DNA from: an uncultured Oscillospiraceae bacterium
Lineage (GTDB): Bacteria > Bacillota > Clostridia > Oscillospirales > Oscillospiraceae
NCBI GenBank assembly: GCA_944386885.1
Contig: CALXCU010000176.1
Span: forward strand, 1-33,792
Direction of reading: 5' to 3'
DNA length: 33,792 bases
A program made the position numbers and the translations under genes. The notes under the pieces were generated by a model. The model was not told the DNA's origin, made no database searches, and saw only the letters and a list, made by a program, of their open reading frames with translations. Shown piece by piece: positions 23,504 through 30,741 of the stretch (the stretch's first letter is position 1; each line of letters begins with the position of its first letter).

Positions 23504-25573
23504 ATGAAGTATCAGCAGTGGCGGCGGCCGGCGGGAGAGTATCCGGGCCGGGCGGCGCTGGAGGAAGCTGGAATCCCTGCCCTGCCTGCGCTGGTGCTCG
23601 CCGCCCGGGGGATCGACACCCCGGAGAAGGCCCGCTCTTTCCTCTCCTGCGGGCAGGAGCGGCTGGCCGACCCCTTTCTGCTCAAAGATATGGATCGGGC
23701 GGCAGCGCGCATCCATCTGGCTCTGGAGCGGGGGGAGACCGTATCAGTCTACGGTGACTACGATGTGGACGGCATCACCTCCACCTGTCTTTTGACCAGC
23801 TACCTGCGGGAGCGGGGCTGCCGGGTCATACCACATATCCCCGACCGGCTGGAGGAGGGGTACGGCGTGGGCCGGGGGGCGCTGAAGGCCCTGGCGGAGC
23901 AGGGAGTCACCCTGGTGGTGACGGTGGACTGCGGCATTACTGCCGTGGAGGAGACCCGCTATGCCGGAGAGCTGGGGATGGACATGGTGGTCACCGACCA
24001 CCACGAGTGCAAGGAGATCCTCCCACCCGCTGCGGCGGTGGTGGACCCCCGCCGGAAGGACTGCCCCTATCCCTTTAAGGCCTTGGCCGGGGTGGGGGTA
24101 GCTCTGAAGCTGGTACTGGCCCTGGAGGGGCCGGAGGGCCGGGACGCGCTGCTGCGCCAGTACGGGGACCTGGCGGCCATCGGCACGGTGGCCGACGTAA
24201 TGGAGCTGACCGGGGAGAACCGGACCATCGTCTCCTTGGGACTGGAGCAAGTGCGCCACACCGCCCGGCCGGGCCTTCAGGCTCTGCTGCGGGAGGCGGG
24301 GCTCAACGAGAAACCGCTCAACTCCATCTCCATTGGCTATACGCTGGCTCCGCGGCTCAACGCCGCCGGACGGATGGGCCGGGCGGGCCTGGCCGCCGAG
24401 CTGCTCCTCACCAGGGACCCCGCGCGGGGGGAAGCGCTGGCCAAAGAGCTGTGCGAACTCAACCGGGAGCGGCAGGCCATTGAGGCGGAGATCTTTGAGC
24501 AGTGCGTCGCTCTGGCCGACGCCATCCCCGCCGCAAAGCGGAACGTCCTGGTGCTCTCGGGGGAGGGCTGGCACCAGGGAGTGGTGGGCATCGTGGCCTC
24601 CCGCCTGACGGAGAGATACGCCTGCCCGGCCTTTATGATCTGCCTCCAGGGTGGCAAGGGGAAGGGCTCTTGCCGGTCCTTTGGGGGCTTCAACCTCTTT
24701 GCGGCCCTGGAGCGCTGTGCCGGGCTGCTGGAGGGCTACGGCGGGCATGAGCTGGCCGCCGGATTTACGATTGACGAGAAGAATATCCCCGCTTTCCGGG
24801 AACGGATAAGCCAGCTGGTGCTGGAGCAGACCGGCGGGACGGAGATGGTCTCCACGCTGGAAATCGTCGCGGGCATCCCGGACTTGTCTCTGCTGGGCCT
24901 GGAGCAGGTGGAGGCGCTGGATCTTTTGGAACCCTTTGGCGCGGGCAACCCCCGGCCGGTCTTTTTCCTGGGGGGATGCACCGTCTCCTCCGCGGTCGAG
25001 GTGGGGGGCGGCCGGCATCTGAAGCTGCGCCTGGCCGAGGGCGGGCGGTCCTTTGACGCCATCTTCTTCTCGGCCACAGCGGCTGAGGCGGGAATCGCCT
25101 TGGGCGACCGGGTGGATGTGGCCTTTTTTCCCCAGATCAATGAGTACCGGGGCTGGCGCTCGGTCCAGCTCCAGGTGGTGGACCTGCGCCGGGCCCTCAC
25201 CCGGGCCCAGAGCGAGCGGGCCCTCTACGAGCGCTTTGTACGGGGGGAGCCCCTCACCCCCGGGGAGGCAGCTTATTTGCTGCCCAGCCGGGAGGAGTTT
25301 GTGGGCCTGTGGCGGTACCTGAAGGAGCGCAGCGGCCCCAGCGGCGTGGAGGAGACCTCCCGCCGCCTGACCCGGAACCTGTCCCGCAGCTTTGGGCGGC
25401 ACGCCCCTCTGCCCCGGACCATGATCTGCCTGGAGGTCTTTGACGAGCGGGGCCTTATTCACCTGGAGCGCAGCGGCGAGCATCTGTCCATCCACATCCA
25501 CCAAGTGGGAGGGAAGGTGGACCTGGAGGAGAGCGGCATTTTGCGCCGCCTGCACCAACTCATGGAAGACTGA
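23504..25573 (+). CDS. recJ: Single-stranded-DNA-specific exonuclease RecJ
   Basis: 5'-3' ssDNA exonuclease used in RecF-type recombination and mismatch repair. The DHH phosphoesterase motifs are DYDVDG (85-90), VDCGIT (141-146) and TDHHE (164-168). The DHHA1 motif YGGHELAAGF and an OB-fold region follow. At 689 residues it is shorter than B. subtilis RecJ (about 785), mainly at the C-terminus, but the catalytic core is whole. GGGGGGAG precedes ATG 23504. It is followed after 73 bases by the RelA/SpoT homologue, with a small hairpin between. Confidence 0.95.
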   Translation: MKYQQWRRPAGEYPGRAALEEAGIPALPALVLAARGIDTPEKARSFLSCGQERLADPFLLKDMDRAAARIHLALERGETVSVYGDYDVDGITSTCLLTSYLRERGCRVIPHIPDRLEEGYGVGRGALKALAEQGVTLVVTVDCGITAVEETRYAGELGMDMVVTDHHECKEILPPAAAVVDPRRKDCPYPFKALAGVGVALKLVLALEGPEGRDALLRQYGDLAAIGTVADVMELTGENRTIVSLGLEQVRHTARPGLQALLREAGLNEKPLNSISIGYTLAPRLNAAGRMGRAGLAAELLLTRDPARGEALAKELCELNRERQAIEAEIFEQCVALADAIPAAKRNVLVLSGEGWHQGVVGIVASRLTERYACPAFMICLQGGKGKGSCRSFGGFNLFAALERCAGLLEGYGGHELAAGFTIDEKNIPAFRERISQLVLEQTGGTEMVSTLEIVAGIPDLSLLGLEQVEALDLLEPFGAGNPRPVFFLGGCTVSSAVEVGGGRHLKLRLAEGGRSFDAIFFSATAAEAGIALGDRVDVAFFPQINEYRGWRSVQLQVVDLRRALTRAQSERALYERFVRGEPLTPGEAAYLLPSREEFVGLWRYLKERSGPSGVEETSRRLTRNLSRSFGRHAPLPRTMICLEVFDERGLIHLERSGEHLSIHIHQVGGKVDLEESGILRRLHQLMED

Positions 25574-25588
25574 GCCCACGGAGCGGGA

Positions 25589-25607
25589 TTTGCCCCTCCG
25601 GGGCAAA
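25589..25607 (+). other. Intercistronic hairpin between recJ and the RSH gene
   Basis: TTTGCCCC (25589-25596) and GGGGCAAA (25600-25607) form an 8-base-pair stem with a TCC loop. No U-tract follows, so it is not a standard terminator. It may modulate readthrough or mRNA processing between recJ and the RelA/SpoT gene. Confidence 0.4.
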
Positions 25608-25646
25608 AGCGGAAGGCCCCGCCCTGGGGCCGGAACGGAGGTTTTT

Positions 25647-27881
25647 ATGGACCCTATCCTGGAACGCTATCAGGCGCTGGAGGCCCAGATCAAAAAATAT
25701 AACCCCGCGCTGGACACCAAGCGGCTCTACAGTGCCTTCTCGTTTGCCGACAACGCCCACTCGGGGCAGCTGCGCAAGGACGGCTCGCCCTACATCACCC
25801 ACCCCCTGGCGGTGGCGGAAATTGCCGCTGAACTGGAGCTGGACACCGAGTCCATCATGGCCGCCCTCCTCCACGACACCGTGGAGGATACCAGCGCCAC
25901 CTACGAGGACCTGGCCAAGCTCTTCGGCAAGAGCGTGGCCGACCTGGTGGACGGGGTGACCAAGCTCACCCGGGTGCAGTACGTCTCCAAAGAAGAGGAG
26001 CAGATGGAGAACCTGCGCAAGATGCTCATGGCCATGGCCAAGGACATCCGGGTCATCCTGATCAAGATCTGCGACCGGCTCCACAACATGCGCACCATGG
26101 AGTACCAGACCCCCAAGAAGCAGCGGGAGAAGGCCCTGGAGACCATGGAGATCTACGCCCCCCTGGCCCACCGCCTGGGCATGCAGCGGGTGAAGTGGGA
26201 ACTGGAGGACACCTCTCTGAAATACCTGGACCCAGTGGGCTACAGGGAGATCAGCGACGAGCTGGCCACCCGGGCCGCCGCCCATGAGGAGTTTATGGCC
26301 ACCATTCAGAAGAGGATCGAGGACCGGCTGAAGGAGGAGGGGGTGAAGGCCACCGTCTACGGGCGCATCAAGCACGCCTACTCCATCTACCGGAAGATGT
26401 ACACCCAGAACAAGACCATGGACGAGATCTTCGACCTGTATGCCTTCCGGGTCATTGTGGACGACCTGGCCGACTGCTACACCGTTTTGGGCTGCGTCCA
26501 CGACCTCTTCAAACCTATCCTGGGCCGGTTCAAGGATTATATCGGCACCCCCAAGCCCAATGGCTACCAGTCCCTGCACACCACGGTCATCGGCCGGGAG
26601 GGCATCCCCTTCGAGGTGCAGATCCGCACTTGGGAGATGCACCACACCGCCGAATACGGCATTGCCGCCCACTGGAAGTATAAGCAGGGCCTGGCCAACG
26701 ACAAGCTGGGCACTGAGGAGGCCTTCGAGTGGGTGCGAAAGCTTCTGGAGGCCCAGCAGGACACCGACGCGGAGGAATTCGTGCGTACCATGCGGGTGGA
26801 TCTCTTCGCCGACGAGGTCTTTGTCTTCACCCCCCGGGGGGACATCATCAACCTGCCCGCCGGAGCGACGCCCATCGATTTCGCCTACTCCATTCACTCA
26901 GCTGTGGGCAACCACATGACGGGGGCCAAGGTCAACGGACGGATGGTGCCCTTCGATACCCCTCTGCACAACGGCGAGATCGTGGAGGTCATCACCTCCA
27001 AGACCGCCCACGGTCCCAGCCGGGACTGGATGAACATCTGCAAGTCCAACGAGGCCCGCAACAAGATCCGCCAGTGGTTTAAAAAGGAGCGCCGGGAGGA
27101 GAATATCGCCACCGGCCGGGCCGCTTTTGAGTCGGAGCTCAAGCATGTGGGCCTCTCCCTGGCGGCCATCACCGCCGAGGATGTGCTCCCGCACGTACTC
27201 AAGAAAGTGCGATTTGGCACCTTAGACGAGCTCTATGCCGCCATTGGCTACGGCGGCATGACCGCCCAGAAGGCGGTGGTGCGCATCCGGGACGAGCTGA
27301 TGCGCCTGAGCCGGGTCCAGGCCGCGCGCCAAGCCGCTGAAAAGGCCGCTCAGGAGGCCATTCTCCCTGGCCGGTCGGTGGCGGTGGCCCGGGCCGAGGC
27401 CGCCAAGCCCATCCCCAAGCATGCCAGCAACGGCATTGTGGTGGAGGGGCTGGACAATTGCCTTGTGAAGTTTGCCAAATGCTGTACCCCTGTGCCCGGG
27501 GACCCTATCGTGGGCTTTATCACCCGGGGCTTCGGCGTATCGGTCCACCGGACCGACTGTCCCAACTGCGCCCCCGAGAAGCGCAAGCCGGAGGAGGCTG
27601 GCCGCTGGGTCAAGGTGGCCTGGGCTACCGGCGATCAGAACGTCTATCAGACCTCCCTGACCATGTCCGGCAAGGACCGGGACGGCCTGACGCTGGACAT
27701 CGCCATGGCACTCTCGGCAGCTAAGGTAAAGGTGACGGGCCTGTCGGCCCGCTCCCTGCCCGATGGATATGCCAACGTATCCATCGTGCTGGAGGTCAAG
27801 GACCAGAATGAGCTCAATGCCGTCATCAACAAGCTGGGACAGATCCAGGGGGTCTACCAGGTCAAGCGGGCCGCCGGCTAG
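25647..27881 (+). CDS. rel: Bifunctional (p)ppGpp synthetase/hydrolase (RelA/SpoT homologue)
   Basis: Long RSH enzyme that makes and degrades the stringent-response alarmone. The HD hydrolase domain has ALLHDTVEDT (HD at 76-77) and ICDRLHNMRTM, so hydrolase function looks intact. The synthetase domain has GRIKHAYSIYRKM, FDLYAFRVIVDD and PKPNGYQSLHTT. The regulatory half carries a TGS domain (FTPRGDIINLPAGATPIDFAY), a cysteine motif (KFAKCCTPVPGD) and a C-terminal ACT domain. GGAGG lies 5 bases before ATG 25647, and the 744-residue length is standard. It is downstream of recJ and upstream of the D-Asp ligase. Confidence 0.96.
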   Translation: MDPILERYQALEAQIKKYNPALDTKRLYSAFSFADNAHSGQLRKDGSPYITHPLAVAEIAAELELDTESIMAALLHDTVEDTSATYEDLAKLFGKSVADLVDGVTKLTRVQYVSKEEEQMENLRKMLMAMAKDIRVILIKICDRLHNMRTMEYQTPKKQREKALETMEIYAPLAHRLGMQRVKWELEDTSLKYLDPVGYREISDELATRAAAHEEFMATIQKRIEDRLKEEGVKATVYGRIKHAYSIYRKMYTQNKTMDEIFDLYAFRVIVDDLADCYTVLGCVHDLFKPILGRFKDYIGTPKPNGYQSLHTTVIGREGIPFEVQIRTWEMHHTAEYGIAAHWKYKQGLANDKLGTEEAFEWVRKLLEAQQDTDAEEFVRTMRVDLFADEVFVFTPRGDIINLPAGATPIDFAYSIHSAVGNHMTGAKVNGRMVPFDTPLHNGEIVEVITSKTAHGPSRDWMNICKSNEARNKIRQWFKKERREENIATGRAAFESELKHVGLSLAAITAEDVLPHVLKKVRFGTLDELYAAIGYGGMTAQKAVVRIRDELMRLSRVQAARQAAEKAAQEAILPGRSVAVARAEAAKPIPKHASNGIVVEGLDNCLVKFAKCCTPVPGDPIVGFITRGFGVSVHRTDCPNCAPEKRKPEEAGRWVKVAWATGDQNVYQTSLTMSGKDRDGLTLDIAMALSAAKVKVTGLSARSLPDGYANVSIVLEVKDQNELNAVINKLGQIQGVYQVKRAAG

Positions 27882-27893
27882 GGCGGATGAACC

Positions 27894-27915
27894 GGGGCGC
27901 CCGATCGGGCGCCCC
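27894..27915 (+). repeat. Perfect GC-rich palindrome between rel and the D-Asp ligase gene
   Basis: A 22-base perfect inverted repeat with arms GGGGCGCCCGA and its complement, centred in the 53 bases between the rel stop codon and the ligase start. As RNA it would make a 9-base-pair stem with a GATC loop. There is no U-tract, so it may be a weak terminator, a processing site or a protein-binding operator. Confidence 0.6.
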
Positions 27916-27934
27916 AACCATGGAGGCGTGAAAA

Positions 27935-29143
27935 ATGGAAAACCGTTTCGTACCCCTGCTGCTGGGGGCGGACATCAACGTATACAGCATGGCCCGGGCC
28001 TTTCATGAGGCCTACGGCGTGAAAACTGTGGCCTATGGCATGTACCCCTCGGGGCCCTGCTATGGCAGCGATATCATTGATTACCGGGTGTGCGCCAACA
28101 ATGACGCGCCCGAGGTGGTCCTGGAGAATGTAAAGAAGGTGGCCGCCGAGTTCCCCGACCGGAAGGTCATCCTGCTGGGCTGTGGGGACAATTACCTCAC
28201 GTCCATCGCCTGTAACCTGGACCAGTTTCCCGAAAACGTCATCGCGCCCTATATCCCGCTCTCTCTGATGGAGACCCTCATCCATAAGGAGAAATTTTAC
28301 GAGCTGTGTGACCGGTACGGCATCGGCCATCCGGCTACCTTTGTCTATCAGAAGGGGATGGGCCACGATTTTACCCTGCCCTTTTCCGGGCCTTTCGTGG
28401 TCAAGCCCGCGGAGAGCGCTACCTATTGGGACCACCCCTTCGACACCCAAAAGAAGGCCTATGTCCTCCAGACCCGGGAGGAGGTGGACCGGGTGTTGGA
28501 CGAGATCTACGAGCACGGATATGAGGATTCCCTCATCATCCAGGACTTTATCCCCGGGGATGACAGCTTCATGCGGGTGGTGACCAATTACTCCGACCAA
28601 AAAGGGAAGGTCCGGCTCATGTGTGTGGGCCATGTGCTCCTGGAGGAGCACACCCGCCACGGCATCGGCAACCACGCGGTCATCATCACCGAGTCCCAGC
28701 CGGAGCTGTGCGAAAAGCTGAGGGGCTTTTTGGAGGAGATCGGCTACACCGGCTTCTCCAACTTCGACGTGAAGTACGACCAGCGGGACGGTAAGTTCAA
28801 GGTTTTTGAGATCAACTGCCGCCAGGGCCGGAGCAACTACTATGTCACCGGCGCGGGCTACAATCTGGCCCGCTACCTGGTGGAGGACCGCATTGAGGGC
28901 AAGAGCGGCGCGCTCACCGTGACGGGCAACCGGCACATGTGGCGGGTCATTCCCCAGAGCGTGGCCTACGACTACATTCCCAAGAAGTACCACGGGGAGA
29001 TGAAGGCTCTGATCGATGCCGGGGCGGTGGTCAACCCTCTGTTCTATAAGGCCGACCGGAATTTCATCCACAAACTGCGCATCCTCAAGGACCAGTGGCG
29101 CTACAAGCAGCGCTACGCCAGCTCCATGGAGAAGGCCAACTGA
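27935..29143 (+). CDS. D-aspartate ligase-like ATP-grasp enzyme
   Basis: A 402-residue ATP-grasp carboxylate-amine ligase. It closely resembles the enterococcal D-Asp ligase (Asl-fm), which joins the beta-carboxyl of D-Asp to the epsilon-amine of the stem lysine in peptidoglycan precursors. Recalled family features are visible: PLLLGADINVYSMARAFHEAYG at the start, an HKEKFYELCDRYG segment, IIQDFIPGDDSFMRVV, and metal-binding FSNFDVKYDQRDG with FEINCRQGRSNYYV. The C-terminus is basic (KLRILKDQWRYKQR), fitting membrane proximity. GGAGGCGTG precedes the start. The racemase gene 14 bases downstream could provide D-Asp. I did not run an alignment; the amino acid used is inferred. Confidence 0.85.
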   Translation: MENRFVPLLLGADINVYSMARAFHEAYGVKTVAYGMYPSGPCYGSDIIDYRVCANNDAPEVVLENVKKVAAEFPDRKVILLGCGDNYLTSIACNLDQFPENVIAPYIPLSLMETLIHKEKFYELCDRYGIGHPATFVYQKGMGHDFTLPFSGPFVVKPAESATYWDHPFDTQKKAYVLQTREEVDRVLDEIYEHGYEDSLIIQDFIPGDDSFMRVVTNYSDQKGKVRLMCVGHVLLEEHTRHGIGNHAVIITESQPELCEKLRGFLEEIGYTGFSNFDVKYDQRDGKFKVFEINCRQGRSNYYVTGAGYNLARYLVEDRIEGKSGALTVTGNRHMWRVIPQSVAYDYIPKKYHGEMKALIDAGAVVNPLFYKADRNFIHKLRILKDQWRYKQRYASSMEKAN

Positions 29144-29157
29144 GAGGAGGGACCCCT

Positions 29158-29874
29158 ATGGGCGAGGCCCGTCTGGGCATTCTGGGGGGCATGGGCCCCC
29201 AGGCCACACAGGATTTTTACCAGCGCATCTTGGACATGACTGACGCAGTCCGGGACCAGGAGCATGTGCCCACCCTCATTTGGAGCGACACCCAGATCCC
29301 AGACCGCACGGCTGCCATCCTGGGCGGCGGAGAAAAGGCCGAGGCCTGCTACCAGCGGCTGCTGGCCGGGGCGCAGCTGCTGGAGCGGGCGGGGTGTACC
29401 GTGCTGGCCATTCCCTGCAATACCTCCCACTACTTTGCCGACCGGCTTCAGGGGGAGCTGAAGACGCTGCGTCTGGTCCACATGGTGCGGGAGACCGCCG
29501 CCGTCATGGCCCAGAGCGGCTGCCGCCGGGTGGGGGTGCTGGCCACCGACGGCACAGTGCGCACCGGGGTGTACCAGCGGGAGTGCGAGACCCTGGGCCT
29601 GACCTGCGTGCCACTGCCGGAGGAGGCGCAGAAGCTGGTCATGAGCATCATTTACGACGAGATCAAGCGGGGCGAGACGGGCTCCCGGGAGAAATTTGCC
29701 CTCATTGACCGCTGCCTGCGCCGGGACCTGGGGTGCGACGGGGCCATCCTGGGCTGCACAGAGCTGTCGGTCTACCGCAGCTACCACGGCCTTCCGGAGT
29801 ATTATCTGGACGCCATGGATGTACTGGCCCGGCGGAGCATCACCGCCTGCGGCTACCCCCTGCGCATGGTCTGA
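29158..29874 (+). CDS. Aspartate/glutamate racemase family protein
   Basis: Cofactor-independent two-cysteine racemase of 238 residues. The N-terminus RLGILGGMGPQATQDF is typical of the aspartate racemase branch. The catalytic cysteines are C87 (IPCNTSHYF) and C200 (LGCTELSVY). AGGAGG sits 8 bases before ATG 29158. It is 14 bases after the D-Asp ligase-like gene and almost surely cotranscribed, the same pairing as aspartate racemase and D-Asp ligase in Enterococcus faecium. That context favours aspartate over glutamate as substrate; glutamate racemase for the main chain would be a separate gene elsewhere. Confidence 0.88.
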   Translation: MGEARLGILGGMGPQATQDFYQRILDMTDAVRDQEHVPTLIWSDTQIPDRTAAILGGGEKAEACYQRLLAGAQLLERAGCTVLAIPCNTSHYFADRLQGELKTLRLVHMVRETAAVMAQSGCRRVGVLATDGTVRTGVYQRECETLGLTCVPLPEEAQKLVMSIIYDEIKRGETGSREKFALIDRCLRRDLGCDGAILGCTELSVYRSYHGLPEYYLDAMDVLARRSITACGYPLRMV

Positions 29875-29905
29875 TAAAGCTTTTCTTACGATTTCGCCCG
29901 CCCGG

Positions 29906-29934
29906 TTGACGCCTTCAGGGAGGGCTGGTATCAT
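29906..29934 (+). promoter_or_regulatory. Promoter of the VanR-like regulator
   Basis: TTGACG (29906-29911), a 17-base spacer and TATCAT (29929-29934) with TGG just before the -10 (extended -10 type). It lies 25 bases before ATG 29959, giving a short leader with a GGGGGGAG ribosome binding site. The regulator is thus uncoupled from the D-Asp genes. Confidence 0.8.
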
Positions 29935-29958
29935 GGCGGTAGAAAGGGGGGAGCCGGC

Positions 29959-30648
29959 ATGGAGGCAAATATCCTGGTGGTGGACGACGAGGCGGAGATC
30001 GCCGACCTGGTGGAGGTGTACCTTCAGAGCGAGGGGTTCACCGTCTTCCAGTGCCGCACGGGCACGGAGGCCCTGGAGCTGGTGCGGAGGCAGCCTTTGG
30101 ATTTGGCCATTTTAGATGTGATGCTGCCCGATATCTCAGGCTTCACCCTCTGCGGGGAGATCCGCAAGGAGCACCACTTCCCTGTCCTCATGCTCACGGC
30201 CAAGGTGGAGGATGTGGACAAGATTACCGGCCTGACCATCGGGGCTGACGACTATATGACCAAGCCCTTCAACCCTCTGGAGCTGGTGGCCCGGGTGAAA
30301 GCACAGCTGCGGCGCTATACCCGCTACAATGAGGCCGACCGGGGCGGGGAGGACATGCTGGATATCAACGGCCTGGTCATCAACCGCTCCACCCACGAGT
30401 GCTGGCTCTATGACAAGCCGCTGGTCCTCACCCCCATTGAGTTTGATATCCTCTGGATGCTCTGCGAAAACCGGGGCCAGGTCATCTCGGCGGAGCGGCT
30501 CTTTGAGAGCGTGTGGAAGGAGAAGTACCTGGACCGGAATAACACCGTCATGGTCCATATCCGCCGTCTGCGGGAAAAGATGGGGGAGCCCTCCCGGAAC
30601 CCCCGGTTTATCAAGACGGTCTGGGGCGTGGGTTACAAGATCGATTAA
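29959..30648 (+). CDS. VanR-like OmpR-family response regulator
   Basis: A 229-residue two-component regulator. The receiver has the acidic pair D9/D10, phosphoacceptor D53 (AILDVMLP), T80 and K102 (TKPF). The winged-helix domain ends IKTVWGVGYKID. Many blocks match VanR of Enterococcus as I recall it: EIADLVEVYL, VDKITGLTIGADDYMTKPF, ELVARVKAQLRRY, GLVINRSTHEC, LTPIEFDILWMLCEN and RRLREKM. VanR activates vancomycin-resistance genes, but VanR-like regulators also control other wall functions, and no van genes are here. No kinase gene follows; a kinase fragment lies at 33659-33792 on the other strand. It has its own promoter and a strong terminator. Confidence 0.92.
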   Translation: MEANILVVDDEAEIADLVEVYLQSEGFTVFQCRTGTEALELVRRQPLDLAILDVMLPDISGFTLCGEIRKEHHFPVLMLTAKVEDVDKITGLTIGADDYMTKPFNPLELVARVKAQLRRYTRYNEADRGGEDMLDINGLVINRSTHECWLYDKPLVLTPIEFDILWMLCENRGQVISAERLFESVWKEKYLDRNNTVMVHIRRLREKMGEPSRNPRFIKTVWGVGYKID

Positions 30649-30653
30649 ACGCG

Positions 30654-30690
30654 GCGGGCGGCCGGAGGGCCGCCCGCACTTTTCTTTTCC
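30654..30690 (+). terminator. Terminator after the VanR-like regulator
   Basis: GCGGGCGGCC (30654-30663), loop GGAG, GGCCGCCCGC (30668-30677), then ACTTTTCTTTT. A perfect 10-base-pair stem with a T-rich tail: the best terminator in the window. It isolates the regulator from the Mur ligase gene. Confidence 0.9.
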
Positions 30691-30708
30691 AAGCGGGTAT
30701 GCTATGAT
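30680..30708 (+). promoter_or_regulatory. Probable promoter of the Mur ligase-queG operon
   Basis: TATGAT (30703-30708) preceded by TGC makes an extended -10. The -35 candidate 17 bases upstream, TTTTCT (30680-30685), is poor and falls in the terminator tail. The start would be near 30714. Without it the downstream genes would rely on readthrough of a strong terminator. Confidence 0.55.
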
Positions 30709-30741
30709 GAAAGGACAAACGACGATTGGGTGGTGAAGGAT

